From the NCBI RefSeq assembly GCF_001190785.1, contig NZ_LGSS01000008.1:81066-145065 (forward strand): a stretch of 64,000 nt of DNA. The letters run 5' to 3'. Below, one piece after another: positions 27,655 through 36,957 of the stretch (the stretch's first letter is position 1; each line of letters starts with the position of its first letter). The position numbers were made by a program, and so were the translations under genes. Source of the stretch: Gottschalkia purinilytica. GTDB taxonomy: Bacteria; Bacillota; Clostridia; Tissierellales; Gottschalkiaceae. The notes beneath the pieces are model-generated. The model was not told the DNA's origin. It worked only from the letters and a program-made list of their open reading frames with translations, and did not search any database.

Positions 27655-27717
27655 ATTAACAATCCTTTCAAAACAACTATAATTTATAGTCCATATTAAT
27701 CTATTCTAACACAAAAG

Positions 27718-27767
27718 GGAAAACCACGACTATATTATGTACTTAACTTAATATAGTCGTGGTTTTA
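27718..27767 (-). terminator. Intrinsic terminator of the DEAD-box gene
   Basis: AAACCACGACTATATTA pairs with TAATATAGTCGTGGTTT over 17 bases, with T-rich sequence on both sides. Confidence 0.85.
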
Positions 27768-27775
27768 TTTTAAAG

Positions 27776-29173
27776 TTAAAACTTTCTATCTTTTGAATAT
27801 CTATTTTTCTTTGAATTTTGAGTTCTTTTACTTGATCTTCCACCTGTAAAATTTTGCTTTTTATCTCCTAAATTTCTTCCTTTATAGTCTTTACTTCTCT
27901 CATCAGTCTTATTACTTCTTGATGATTTTCTAGTATTGTTGCCTTTCCCACTTCTAGACTTATTACCTCTATCATTATTAGAACGTCTATATTTACTATG
28001 CGCCTTATCTTCTTTTTCATTAAACTTATTTATTGCTTTATCCTTTTCATGATCTTTTTCTTTGACTATCTTTCTTCTTTCTAGAGTCATTTTTATTTTT
28101 CTTTCAATCATATCTAATTCTTGTCTATCTTTAGGAGCTACAAAAGTAACAGCAACACCAGTTTGACCTGCACGTCCTGTACGTCCTATACGATGGATAT
28201 AGCTTTCTGGATCTTGTGCTATATCATAATTAAATACATGTGTTATTCCTTCTATATCTAATCCACGAGCAGCAACATCTGTTGCTACAAGAAGTTGTAT
28301 CTCTGCTTTTCTAAATGCTTTCATTACTTTCTCACGTTTTGCCTGACTAAGATCACCATGTATTTCATCTGAATCATATCCACGTCTATTTAAAGCTTGA
28401 TTAAGTGCACTTACACGACGTTTAGTACGACAAAATATTATTGCCATAAAAGGATTGTATTCATCAATAATACTACAAAGTGCATCTTGTTTTCCTCTAT
28501 CTGTTGTTTCAACAACCAACTGCTTTATTTCATCTAAAGTTACATTACTTCCCTTAACTTGTATTTCACTTGGTTCTTTCATATATCTACTAGCAAGTGA
28601 GCGTACCTGATTATTCATTGTAGCAGAGAAAAGCATTGTTTGTCTTCCTTTTGGTGTCTTATTTATTATTTCTTCTACCTCTTTTAAAAAGCCCATATGA
28701 AGCATCTGATCAGCTTCATCCAGTACAAGCATTTTAAGTTTACTAAAATTAATACTTTTTCTTCTAATGTGGTCCAATAAACGACCTGGAGTACCAATCA
28801 CTATATGAATACCCTTCTTTAATTTTTTTATCTGCTTCTCTACATCCTGTCCGCCATATGCAGCTAATATATTAACGTCTTTATATGGCGCAAGTTTTTT
28901 AGCTTCATCTGTAATCTGAATCGCTAGTTCTCTTGTAGGAGTGATAATTAATCCTTGTATAAAAGGTTGGCTTGCATTAATACTTTCCATCATAGGTAGC
29001 ATAAATCCCAGAGTTTTTCCCGTTCCTGTATGAGCTTGTGCTATGACATCTTTTCCTTTTATTATCTCTGGAATAGCCTTAACTTGGATAGAAGTTGGTT
29101 TCGTTATTCCATTTTGATTTAATATACTTTTCAATTTATTACTAATTCCTATAGTTCCAAAATCAATCATCAT
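27776..29173 (-). CDS. DEAD-box ATP-dependent RNA helicase
   Basis: A 465-residue helicase of the CshA/DeaD type. Ordered motifs: Q motif (GITKPTSIQVKAIP), I AHTGTGKT, Ia PTRELAIQ, Ib TPGR, II VLDEADQ, III SAT, IV IIFCRTKRRV, V ATDVAARGLD, VI HRIGRTGRAG. The last ~90 residues are Lys/Arg/Asn/Ser-rich and unstructured, as in RNA-binding tails of this family. Two ATGs are adjacent at the start. It probably works in RNA turnover or ribosome assembly in the cytoplasm. Confidence 0.93.
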   Translation of the reverse strand: MMIDFGTIGISNKLKSILNQNGITKPTSIQVKAIPEIIKGKDVIAQAHTGTGKTLGFMLPMMESINASQPFIQGLIITPTRELAIQITDEAKKLAPYKDVNILAAYGGQDVEKQIKKLKKGIHIVIGTPGRLLDHIRRKSINFSKLKMLVLDEADQMLHMGFLKEVEEIINKTPKGRQTMLFSATMNNQVRSLASRYMKEPSEIQVKGSNVTLDEIKQLVVETTDRGKQDALCSIIDEYNPFMAIIFCRTKRRVSALNQALNRRGYDSDEIHGDLSQAKREKVMKAFRKAEIQLLVATDVAARGLDIEGITHVFNYDIAQDPESYIHRIGRTGRAGQTGVAVTFVAPKDRQELDMIERKIKMTLERRKIVKEKDHEKDKAINKFNEKEDKAHSKYRRSNNDRGNKSRSGKGNNTRKSSRSNKTDERSKDYKGRNLGDKKQNFTGGRSSKRTQNSKKNRYSKDRKF

Positions 29174-29286
29174 TATGTTAGTTACCTCTCTATTTTCTAT
29201 TTATTATTAGTATTAGTTAGAAGATTTATTCTATCATATTAATACTGTTAATATCAAAAATCTCAAAAAATAAGTCTTTAAAAATG

Positions 29287-30519
29287 TTAAATCCAACCTA
29301 TCAAATGATATCCCCATAAAAATAACATTCCAATTATAAAGTTAATTAAAGTACATGGAAGTCCAAACTTAAAAAAATCCCAAAAGCTAATATTACAAAT
29401 TCCCCTTGCTCGTTCTACTACAATAACATTGGCTATGGCACCTAAAATTGTCAAGTTACCTGCTATTGTACTTGTAAAAGCCAATGTAAACCACATTAAT
29501 GTAGGATCAGCTAGTTTCTGAATACTTTCTGCTACTACTAGAACATACGGAACATTAGCAAAAAGATTAGAGCCTAAAATACTCAAAATACCAAAAGAAA
29601 AAAAGTTTAAGAATCCATCTTCTAAGAAACTCGATGTCTTACTTAATATTGCAGTTGTTACTCCTGAAACTTGAAGTCCACCTATAACAACAAAAAGTCC
29701 TGAAAAGAATAATAGTAAATTCCAGTCTAGTTTTTTTAATAGTGTTGTTTCATTTCGATTTGAAATTACAAATAAGAGGGTTGCTCCACTTATTGCTACC
29801 CAAGCTATGTTCTTAAATATAAAGAATCCAATAATAACTAAAAATGTTACGAATAAAGAACGTTTAAGTAAAGGTTTAGCCTTTGGTTTTTCTCCTAACT
29901 CTATATTTTTAACGTCAATTGACATGTCTTTATTATACATACGCAATAATATAAGATAATTAGCTATTAATCCTAAGATTCCTATTGGTAACATTAGAAT
30001 AAAGAATTTTCCATAAGATATTCCTGATAAGTTTCCTATAATCATATTTTGAGGATTTCCTGTAAAAGCTATTACTCCTCCTATATTAGTAGATGTAGCT
30101 AGTCCTAGTAAAAATGGTAATGGTGGGAGATTCCTTTCTTTAATCATTATTAGTAAAAGTGGGGTAAAAAATATGCACACTATGTCATTAACTAAAAATG
30201 CAGCTAATATCCCTGTACCAAAAACTAATAATGCTAAAAGTTTCTTTGATGATAAATTTTTAGAATGTACCCATCTTGCTACTAGTGTAAAAAACTCTGC
30301 TTCAGCTAGATGTTCAATAATGATCATCATTCCTAATAAAAGCAAAATAGTATCCCAGTTAACTAATTGATATACTTGTTCTGGCTTTATCACTCTACTA
30401 ATAACCATTAAAACTGTCCCTAATAACACACCTGCCTGGCGCCCTATCTTGATTCTGTTTAATCGTTTACCTGAAATAAGTATGTAAGTAATTATAAATA
30501 TAATAATTGCTTTAATCAT
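29287..30519 (-). CDS. SLC13/ArsB-superfamily permease
   Basis: A 410-residue membrane protein with about eleven hydrophobic segments. It has the two inverted family signatures: STNIGGVIAFTGNPQNMIIG after FLVNDIVCIFFTPLL, and the second STIAGNLTILGAIANVIVVE. These belong to the ion-transporter superfamily that holds arsenite, sodium/anion and citrate carriers. The substrate cannot be assigned; no arsenic-resistance partner (arsR, arsC) is adjacent, though an ArsA-type ATPase lies 3 kb away. Confidence 0.82.
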   Translation of the reverse strand: MIKAIIIFIITYILISGKRLNRIKIGRQAGVLLGTVLMVISRVIKPEQVYQLVNWDTILLLLGMMIIIEHLAEAEFFTLVARWVHSKNLSSKKLLALLVFGTGILAAFLVNDIVCIFFTPLLLIMIKERNLPPLPFLLGLATSTNIGGVIAFTGNPQNMIIGNLSGISYGKFFILMLPIGILGLIANYLILLRMYNKDMSIDVKNIELGEKPKAKPLLKRSLFVTFLVIIGFFIFKNIAWVAISGATLLFVISNRNETTLLKKLDWNLLLFFSGLFVVIGGLQVSGVTTAILSKTSSFLEDGFLNFFSFGILSILGSNLFANVPYVLVVAESIQKLADPTLMWFTLAFTSTIAGNLTILGAIANVIVVERARGICNISFWDFFKFGLPCTLINFIIGMLFLWGYHLIGWI

Positions 30520-30717
30520 TTTTATGCTTTCTCCTAACTGTGTTGTGTTATAAAATGAAAATATATTTAATTAATATATACGGTGTTATTATATATTAAG
30601 ATATTTTGCATTACAATTAATTAATCTTATCTTTTAACTTTAAAGTCTACATACTTCATATCTTAGAAAATGCTAATATCTTTATATGAATATTATTAGA
30701 ATAAAAGGAGACTTAAT

Positions 30718-31224
30718 ATGTTTAAATTAGATGGTATAGAAAAAATGAGTGAAAAACAAAAGCTTAATTACCTTCTTCTTATGGTTGAAGGACAATTAAG
30801 CTCAGAAAAAGATACATTAGCAAATTTATCGAATGTCTCTGCTCTCATAAATATATTAATAGACAAACTAAACTGGGCAGGATTTTATTTAATTAAAGAT
30901 AATGAACTTGTACTTGGTCCTTTTCAAGGTCTTCCAGCATGTAATAGGATAAAGCTATCATCTGGAGTATGTGGCAATGCAGTAACTACTAGAAAAATTC
31001 AACTAGTTCCAAACGTACATGAATTTCCAGGTCATATTGCATGCGACAATGCATCTAATTCTGAACTAGTTATACCAATTATTAAAGATAATATAGTATA
31101 TGGTGTGCTAGACTTAGACAGCCCTGAAATTGATAGATTTACACAACTTGAAGCTGAATATATGGAAAAACTTGTTGAAAAGTTAAACAAATATATTGAT
31201 TGGAATGAAGTTACTAGAATATAA
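30718..31224 (+). CDS. msrC: Free methionine-(R)-sulfoxide reductase (GAF domain)
   Basis: A 168-residue GAF protein that repairs free methionine-R-sulfoxide. The three active-site-region cysteines are in place: LPACNRIKLSSGVCGNAV (first two) and HIACDNASNSELVIPI (third). WAGFYLIKDNELVLGPFQG is the usual N-terminal GAF block. RBS AAAGGAG precedes the ATG by 8 bases. It is monocistronic with a long terminator hairpin after it. Confidence 0.92.
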   Translation: MFKLDGIEKMSEKQKLNYLLLMVEGQLSSEKDTLANLSNVSALINILIDKLNWAGFYLIKDNELVLGPFQGLPACNRIKLSSGVCGNAVTTRKIQLVPNVHEFPGHIACDNASNSELVIPIIKDNIVYGVLDLDSPEIDRFTQLEAEYMEKLVEKLNKYIDWNEVTRI

Positions 31225-31286
31225 TGTTTCGTTTATCACTATATTTATCCTTTTGAAAGTTAATATATAACTCTTCTATAGTTTTA

Positions 31287-31350
31287 AAATGCTCTTCATA
31301 AGTTATGCTTTTAATTTTATTAAAACATAACTAGAAGAGCATTTTATTTA
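31287..31350. terminator. Long bidirectional terminator hairpin
   Basis: AAAATGCTCTTC pairs with GAAGAGCATTTT, and inside it AGTTATGCTTTTAAT pairs with ATTAAAACATAACT. It serves the reductase gene and possibly the convergent DUF4179 gene. Confidence 0.75.
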
Positions 31351-31434
31351 TAAAAATTAAATTAGTCTTTGATACAATAAATTTAAAACTATATTGGATA
31401 TGCTTTTCAAATGCTGTATTAAAGTTAATCCTTC

Positions 31435-32742
31435 TTATTTTACAGGTATATCTATAATTTGATTATAGTTCTTATTATATTTTAATCTTTTAATATCTAA
31501 TTTTAAGCTTTTTCCCGTTCCTTTAAAACAAAGAGTTCTAGTATGAGTGGTAACTCCATTTTCTTTTTTATCATGCTTATTTGAAATTGTATTTTCTAGT
31601 TTTACTTTCTTATCGTCTATTAATAAATGTACCTTTGAAAGAACTACATTTTCTTCAGTAGTAATAGTAACATATGTTTTTCCTTTAGATTCATATACTT
31701 TATTAATATCTATTTTATTATCTAGAATTTTTATAGATTTAACTTTGTTATTTCTTGCAAGCTTAATTTGTTTATAAACGTCATGATCTGCGCTAAAACT
31801 TATAATATAAATCTGTAAACTTTCTAAGTTATCAGGTAATGCATCATATTCTTGTTTGAACTTTATGCCGCCTATATTAGTACTTATTTCTGAACTTAAA
31901 TTTAAAAGTTCTTTTCCGTTAGCAATAAGTCTTACATCTAGTTGTTCCGGTTTAAAACGTTTTTTATTAACATGATCTAAAACTAAACCTAAGGTATTCT
32001 GAAGTCTTCCTTTAATAACAGTAGCAGTAGGGGAAGCTGTTATAGAATCAAATCTTATTTTACCTTCATCTATTTTAATATCTTTATTAATATCTTTCTT
32101 TAGACTATATCCCATAGCTTTATTCCTATCTAGTTTGAAAGTAATCTCTCCAGTTTCTCTCTTATTTCCTTCTGTCAAAGTAATATTCATTTTTAATTTT
32201 TTTTCGTAGAAACTAGGAGGAGCAAAACTAGCAATATATTTCGCCTCAGTTTTTTCATTACTAGTCAATCCTTGACTACTTTCCATAGAATAATTACCTT
32301 TAGTCCCAATCATATCTATAGTTAGGTTACTATTTGCATCATTAATCTTTCCATTAGGATCTTTTATAGTATAATAAGCTAAAAGCTGATTATCATCTAT
32401 CATTATTCCATCTAGTGTAATAGTAACTCCATTCTTAAAAGTATAACTTTTATCTATAGATTGTCCTTTCTGTAATTCATTAAGTTCTTTTAAAGTTTCA
32501 TTCATAATCTCATCATATCCAACTAGTTTTTTGCCATAGAGAGCCAAAGTATTAATATTATATCCCATAAAAATAACTATAAGAAATAATGCCGCAGCTT
32601 TCATTTTCCACTTTCTATGTCTAGTTGAAGATATTTTCTTATCCTTCAACGCATCATGTAATTTCATTTCTAATTCTTCTGGTATTTCTATATTATCTAA
32701 TTCTTTTTTTCTCTTTTTTAGGATTTCTTCAATTTTATTCAT
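31435..32742 (-). CDS. DUF4179 anti-sigma-factor-like membrane protein
   Basis: A 435-residue protein with a ~45-residue cytoplasmic N-terminus, one membrane segment (AAALFLIVIFMGYNINTLAL) and a ~370-residue extracytoplasmic part. DUF4179 lies near residues 80-190 (YTFKNGVTITLDGIMIDDNQ), followed by a second DUF5643-like domain. This is the layout of anti-sigma factors paired with ECF sigma factors. Its ATG overlaps the sigma gene stop by 4 bases (ATGA), so the two are translationally coupled. It presumably holds the sigma factor inactive until a surface signal appears. Confidence 0.82.
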   Translation of the reverse strand: MNKIEEILKKRKKELDNIEIPEELEMKLHDALKDKKISSTRHRKWKMKAAALFLIVIFMGYNINTLALYGKKLVGYDEIMNETLKELNELQKGQSIDKSYTFKNGVTITLDGIMIDDNQLLAYYTIKDPNGKINDANSNLTIDMIGTKGNYSMESSQGLTSNEKTEAKYIASFAPPSFYEKKLKMNITLTEGNKRETGEITFKLDRNKAMGYSLKKDINKDIKIDEGKIRFDSITASPTATVIKGRLQNTLGLVLDHVNKKRFKPEQLDVRLIANGKELLNLSSEISTNIGGIKFKQEYDALPDNLESLQIYIISFSADHDVYKQIKLARNNKVKSIKILDNKIDINKVYESKGKTYVTITTEENVVLSKVHLLIDDKKVKLENTISNKHDKKENGVTTHTRTLCFKGTGKSLKLDIKRLKYNKNYNQIIDIPVK

Positions 32743-33257
32743 AGTTCTTCACCTCCAAATATCTCTTTTAATTTTTCAAGTCCAATATGAATACGAGATT
32801 TAACCGTTCCAACAGGTATTTTTAGTATATTAGAAATTGTCTTGTAATCTAAATCCAGAAAATATCTCAGTTTTATAACTTCTCTGTGTTTTTCTTTTAA
32901 TTGGGATAAGCACTCTTCTATCATAACTTCTTCATCTTTCTGTTGAAAATTTTCCTCATAGCACTGTTCCTTTACATATTCTAATGAAATCAATTTTTTA
33001 TTTTTTCTTAAATAATTTTTACAGCAATTTACTAGAATAGTCTTACTCCAACTATAAAATTTACTGTTATCTTTTAATTGACCAATATTTTCATACAAAA
33101 TGACGATCATATTTTGCATTACATCTAGCGTGTCTTCAGGATTTTTCATATATACGTATGCAAGTTTATAATAGTCTTGCTTTTTTAACATAATAAGTTG
33201 AACTAATGCATCCTTATCTCCTTGTTTTGCTTTCTTTACTAGTAAAATAGTATCCAT
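32739..33257 (-). CDS. ECF-type RNA polymerase sigma factor
   Basis: A 172-residue sigma-70 family protein: region 2 YVYMKNPEDTLDVMQNMIVI, region 4 LKEKHREVIKLRYFLDLDYK followed by ILKIPVGTVKSRIHIGLEKL. It is followed directly by its DUF4179 partner with a 4-base overlap. It differs from the sigma factor at 10504, so the window has two independent ECF-type circuits. Its regulon cannot be read from the sequence. Confidence 0.9.
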   Translation of the reverse strand: MDTILLVKKAKQGDKDALVQLIMLKKQDYYKLAYVYMKNPEDTLDVMQNMIVILYENIGQLKDNSKFYSWSKTILVNCCKNYLRKNKKLISLEYVKEQCYEENFQQKDEEVMIEECLSQLKEKHREVIKLRYFLDLDYKTISNILKIPVGTVKSRIHIGLEKLKEIFGGEEL

Positions 33258-33406
33258 ATTCTCACCTCTCTTTCATATATAAGAGTAAGTTTCAGATTGA
33301 AAAGTTCATTTTTATATAAAATATTTGATATAAAATGTATTTTTATCGTTATTATTAATATTCTTCTTAATAAACCTATATATAAATATAACAATGATTA
33401 CCCTTA

Positions 33407-33460
33407 AAAGACATTAAAATTCTACTTATTATTTTAAAGTAGAATTTTAATGTCTTTTAA
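33407..33460 (-). terminator. Strong terminator of the ArsA-type operon
   Basis: AAAAGACATTAAAATTCTAC pairs with GTAGAATTTTAATGTCTTTT (about 21 pairs), followed on the minus strand by T-rich sequence. Confidence 0.85.
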
Positions 33461-33500
33461 TTAAATTTATATCTAATTCTAAACTATCATAATGGTAAAG

Positions 33501-33704
33501 TTAGTTAATATTGATATTCTTTATTTCTTCATTGTCCTTTTCTTTTTTTGTTTCTTGGATATACTCAGAAGTAGATTCATTTATAATATGAATTAAATCT
33601 TCATAAGCCTTATTTATAGGAATATTCAATGGACATATTTTAATAATTTTTTCCACTGTTCTCAACTTTAAAGTAATTAAATCTTTAAATAACTCTTTAT
33701 TCAT
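33501..33704 (-). CDS. Small hypothetical protein encoded with the ArsA-type ATPase
   Basis: A 67-residue highly charged protein (start chosen at ATG 33704, after GGTGG within the ATPase gene; a TTG at 33719 is a weaker alternative). It overlaps the ATPase 3' end by 8 bases. It is rich in Lys/Glu and mostly helical, with a Pro-containing turn (ICPLNIPINKAYEDLIHIIN). I do not recognise a family. The overlap suggests a partner or adaptor of the ATPase. Confidence 0.6.
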   Translation of the reverse strand: MNKELFKDLITLKLRTVEKIIKICPLNIPINKAYEDLIHIINESTSEYIQETKKEKDNEEIKNININ

Positions 33705-34872
33705 TTTCCTCACCACCAAATCGAATTTTTAATACTTCATCATCAAATTTAGCTTCTTTGATAGACAATTTAGTTAGTGTTCTAGGAAGAATAATATTCC
33801 TTTTGATATCTCCAGCTCTAACGATTATTTCATCACCTTTTTGATTAAGATCTAAGTCTTGTTTTTTCATAAATGGCATATATACTGAGTAAACATAATC
33901 GTCATCAATTTTCTCAATCTTTTGTGTTCTATTACTATATTTGATATCTACTGCATTATCATTTTTAAATATAATATTACTCATTTTAATTAACATATCT
34001 ATCCCTACTAATTCTTGATCAAACAGTGGAGCATGATAAATAGGAACAGGCGAAAAACTATCATGAATTTCTTTCAAGTACTTCTTATGAATCTCCTTCC
34101 ATTCTTTAAAGTATCCTTCATTAACGTCATCAGGAATAACTCTGTTTACAATAATAGAATCTACATTGAAATTATATATATTTAAATAAGTGAAGCTTCT
34201 CTGTGATTCCTTAATTACCATCTTTTCCGGATTAACAACTATTCGTATACTTGTAGTATCTCTATCTATTAAAATATTTCTCATTTCATCTAATTTTATA
34301 TAAAGATTCTCTATTTCTCCCATTACAGAGTCATCTGGCATAGGTAATCCTAATATTGGTTGTGCTACTGGTCCGAGTATTTTAAGAGCTTTACGTTTTA
34401 GTGGAAACAGCTTTTCCATCCACCATCTTAACATTTCTGGAAAACTTAATAATTTTAAAGTCTCTCCTGTAGGGGCACAGTCTACTATAATAACATCATA
34501 AGTTTTGCTCTTATAATAATCTAAAATTCTAAGTAAACTTAGTAGATCTTCCATCCCTGGAAATATAGTTAACTCTTCTGTTGTAATATCCTTTACAGTT
34601 TTAGCAGTAAACAGTGATGTCAAGTAATCTTGAACTTTCTTCCATCCTTTTTCCATTTCATAAAGTGTATTAATTTCTTGAGCCCACATATTTTCCATAA
34701 TTTCTATTGGCTCTGATTCTAATGAAATATCTAAAGCATCTCCTAGACTATGAGCTGGATCAGCACTAATAATCAATGTCTTTTTACCACTTTGTGCACT
34801 CTTTGCTGCTGTAGCTGCTGCTATACTTGTTTTTCCTACTCCACCTTTTCCAGTATATAGTATAATTCTCAT
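33697..34872 (-). CDS. ArsA/GET3-family ATPase
   Basis: A 391-residue SIMIBI-class P-loop ATPase. The N-terminus LYTGKGGVGKTSIAAATAA holds the deviant Walker A with the signature lysine. Switch I lies at ISADPAHSLGDAL and switch II region at VIIVDCAPTGETLKLLSFPE, the exact ArsA/TRC40 blocks. It has one ATPase domain, then an alpha-helical region and a C-terminal beta domain resembling an Hsp20/HORMA-like fold as found in bacterial ArsA-type proteins. No arsB or arsR lies beside it. The MarR gene upstream and the tiny gene downstream form its neighbourhood. Confidence 0.88.
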   Translation of the reverse strand: MRIILYTGKGGVGKTSIAAATAAKSAQSGKKTLIISADPAHSLGDALDISLESEPIEIMENMWAQEINTLYEMEKGWKKVQDYLTSLFTAKTVKDITTEELTIFPGMEDLLSLLRILDYYKSKTYDVIIVDCAPTGETLKLLSFPEMLRWWMEKLFPLKRKALKILGPVAQPILGLPMPDDSVMGEIENLYIKLDEMRNILIDRDTTSIRIVVNPEKMVIKESQRSFTYLNIYNFNVDSIIVNRVIPDDVNEGYFKEWKEIHKKYLKEIHDSFSPVPIYHAPLFDQELVGIDMLIKMSNIIFKNDNAVDIKYSNRTQKIEKIDDDYVYSVYMPFMKKQDLDLNQKGDEIIVRAGDIKRNIILPRTLTKLSIKEAKFDDEVLKIRFGGEENE

Positions 34873-34937
34873 TATACATTCCCCCTATTATTTTTTCTAA
34901 CGAATATTACGTTTGACGAAGTATTTTTTTGATATTA

Positions 34938-34960
34938 AGCCCATTTATTAATGGGCTTAT
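34938..34960. repeat. Hairpin after the MarR gene
   Basis: TAAGCCCATT pairs with AATGGGCTTA directly after the MarR stop. No T-run follows on the minus strand, so termination would be weak. Confidence 0.4.
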
Positions 34961-35443
34961 CTATTCAATATTTATTTTCTTAATAGTTTTCTTGTTTTCA
35001 TTTTCTACATTATCTTGTTTGTCTTCATCACTAAATACTCTTATAACCTTTAGAATTATTTTACTTAGAAGCTTTACTTCCTCATCTGTTAAAGTCTCAT
35101 ATATATTACTAATATAGTGATTAAGAGTATCCTTTAAATTGCTTATTATTTCTTTTCCTTCTTGAGAAAGTTTTATAACTACTATACGTCTATCATTGGT
35201 ACTTCTCTCTCTTTTTAAATAATTTTTACTTACTAATCTATCAACAATACCTGTAGCTGTACTCATAGATATGTTAAGGCTATTAGCTATATTACTCATA
35301 ATGACTTCCCCGTGTCTATCTACTATAAGCATAGTAAAAAGTTCTGTTTTGGATAACTTAAAATCTATATCGATCCATTCTTGAGGATAAAGAATTTTCT
35401 GTATGTTATCAAGAAACATATTAAGAATTTGATCTTGTTTCAT
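34961..35443 (-). CDS. MarR-family transcriptional regulator
   Basis: A 160-residue protein with the MarR winged helix: IANSLNISMSTATGIVDRLVSKNYLKRERS (helix-turn-helix plus start of the wing) and DRRIVVIKLSQEGKEII (wing). The C-terminal helices form the dimer interface. The tail is Asn/Lys/Glu-rich. It lies upstream of the ArsA-type gene on the same strand with an intervening hairpin of 90 bases, so it may regulate that gene. Confidence 0.9.
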   Translation of the reverse strand: MKQDQILNMFLDNIQKILYPQEWIDIDFKLSKTELFTMLIVDRHGEVIMSNIANSLNISMSTATGIVDRLVSKNYLKRERSTNDRRIVVIKLSQEGKEIISNLKDTLNHYISNIYETLTDEEVKLLSKIILKVIRVFSDEDKQDNVENENKKTIKKINIE

Positions 35444-35603
35444 TATAATTTCACCTCATAAATATTTCGTCACACGTAGTATTATTTATAAATATATTAT
35501 ATTACTATAATATTGTCAATTATCTGTATTAAATTAATTATAATATTATTTTAAATATACTATAATAAAGCAACCCTTAAATCAAAGTTGCTAGTTATTA
35601 AAT

Positions 35604-35640
35604 AAAAAAGAACTCCTATTCGTTGTAAGAGTTCTTTTTA
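35604..35640 (-). terminator. Intrinsic terminator downstream of plsC
   Basis: AAAGAACTC pairs with GAGTTCTTT with T-runs on both outer sides, between plsC and the MarR gene. Confidence 0.7.
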
Positions 35641-35720
35641 AAGTTAATCTTTCTCTATATTTGACATTTACTATGTAATAAGTAATTACTTTTATAGTAA
35701 TTTATTTTTTATCTTTTTCA

Positions 35721-36434
35721 CTATAAATTTTCACATATAGCTTTTCGTGCAACTTCTGTAAGTTCCTTTGTATCTTTACTTTGATTATCATTTACCTCTA
35801 TTGGAGGAGAAATAATAATTTCTACCTTAGCAGGTCTAATAATTAAACTACCTTTCTCCATTATTTTATTAGATCCTTTTATTGTAACAGGAACTATTGG
35901 AACTCCTGATTTTGTAGCTAATTTTAATGAACCTGATTTAAACTCTCCTAATTTCCCATCTTTACTTCTTGTCCCTTCTGGAAATACTACAAGAGAATAT
36001 CCTTCTTTCAATATTTCTACTCCATTATTAATAGCTTTTATTGATTCTCTAGGATTTTTTCTATCTAAGAATATACAGTTTAAGTATTTCATCCATTTAT
36101 TTATCATGGGAAGTTTTTTCAGTTCACTTTTTGCTAAAAATGCCTTTGGCTTTTGTATATAAGTAAGTAATATAGGAATATCAAAGTTTCCTTGATGATT
36201 ACTTACAAAAAGCACAGAACCATCTTCAGGAACATTTTCTTCACCTATAACATTAACTTCACATCCACTTAATACAAGTACTGATTTAGCCCACTTTTTC
36301 ACCTTTCTATTAACAACTTCATCACGTTTAGCTATATTCCCTGACTTATCTAGTATCTTAACTCTAAGTAAAGATGGTAGTAGAAGAACTAAACTTACCC
36401 AAAAGTAAATAAACCATACTATCGTCCTTAACAT
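35721..36434 (-). CDS. plsC: 1-acyl-sn-glycerol-3-phosphate acyltransferase
   Basis: A 237-residue membrane-associated acyltransferase. It has an N-terminal hydrophobic segment and the four PlsC motifs: NHQGNFD (HX4D-type, VSNHQGNFDIPIL), the FLDRKNPRES block, FPEGTRSKDG and the VPVTIKGS block. It makes phosphatidic acid from lysophosphatidic acid for membrane lipids. It is monocistronic with a terminator after it. The HX4D His and Asp are intact. Confidence 0.92.
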   Translation of the reverse strand: MLRTIVWFIYFWVSLVLLLPSLLRVKILDKSGNIAKRDEVVNRKVKKWAKSVLVLSGCEVNVIGEENVPEDGSVLFVSNHQGNFDIPILLTYIQKPKAFLAKSELKKLPMINKWMKYLNCIFLDRKNPRESIKAINNGVEILKEGYSLVVFPEGTRSKDGKLGEFKSGSLKLATKSGVPIVPVTIKGSNKIMEKGSLIIRPAKVEIIISPPIEVNDNQSKDTKELTEVARKAICENL

Positions 36435-36740
36435 AGCCTTTCCTCCTATCTAATTTGAATATTTACATTATAAATTTATTATATTTATCTAATATTTAAA
36501 TAGAAAAATTAAAATACTAAAATATACTTTAAGTATGTATTCAAATAAAATCATACTATCAAATAATAATAACATATTTTTATCTTTTTTAATTGTATAT
36601 TTTGTCAAAATGTTTATTTAAATTATAATATTAACCATTACTAATAATGAAAATTTAAAAAAATAACTAATATAACTCTTTACCTTACTAATTTGTATAC
36701 ATAAGAACTACATTCTAATACATAAATTAACATATTAAAT

Positions 36741-36776
36741 AGGAGAAGTATTAGTTATATAACTAATACTTCTCCT
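36741..36776. repeat. Perfect 36-base palindrome
   Basis: AGGAGAAGTATTAGTTAT is followed immediately by its exact reverse complement with no spacer. No T-run follows on either strand. It could act as a hairpin terminator for the flavin operon or as a protein-binding dyad. Confidence 0.6.
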
Positions 36777-36912
36777 AGAATATTAAGAATATAGGTTAGA
36801 ATATTTATAATGATTATTATTACTTCTTATAATCTTATTATCTTATAATCTTTTAATTATTTTTTATGTTATAATTTTAATGGATGTAAATTTATTTTTA
36901 ATTTTATTTTTT

Positions 36913-36957
36913 GCTTAAAATATACTCTACCCAGTATATTTTAAGCTTATTTTTTTA
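36913..36957 (+). terminator. Hairpin with T-run reading on the plus strand
   Basis: GCTTAAAATATAC pairs with GTATATTTTAAGC and is followed by TTATTTTTTT on the plus strand. No plus-strand gene precedes it, so it may end an antisense or small RNA, or stop antisense transcription into the flavin operon. Confidence 0.5.

Larger units (their letters stand above)
36435..36957. other. 523-base AT-rich gene-free region with two hairpins
   Basis: No open frame with an RBS was found. It holds a perfect 36-base palindrome and a second hairpin next to the FMN gene stop (listed separately). The rest consists of AT-rich tracts, including imperfect direct repeats of TTATAATCTTATTATC. Confidence 0.6.

Noticed and set aside
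33258..33330. ECF-type promoter before the second sigma factor
   Set aside because: A TGAAAC element exists, but the spacing would place the start inside the RBS, and no matching -10 box is seen.
29287..34872. Arsenic-resistance island
   Set aside because: The SLC13-type permease and ArsA-type ATPase are separated by four unrelated genes and no arsR, arsC or arsD lies near.
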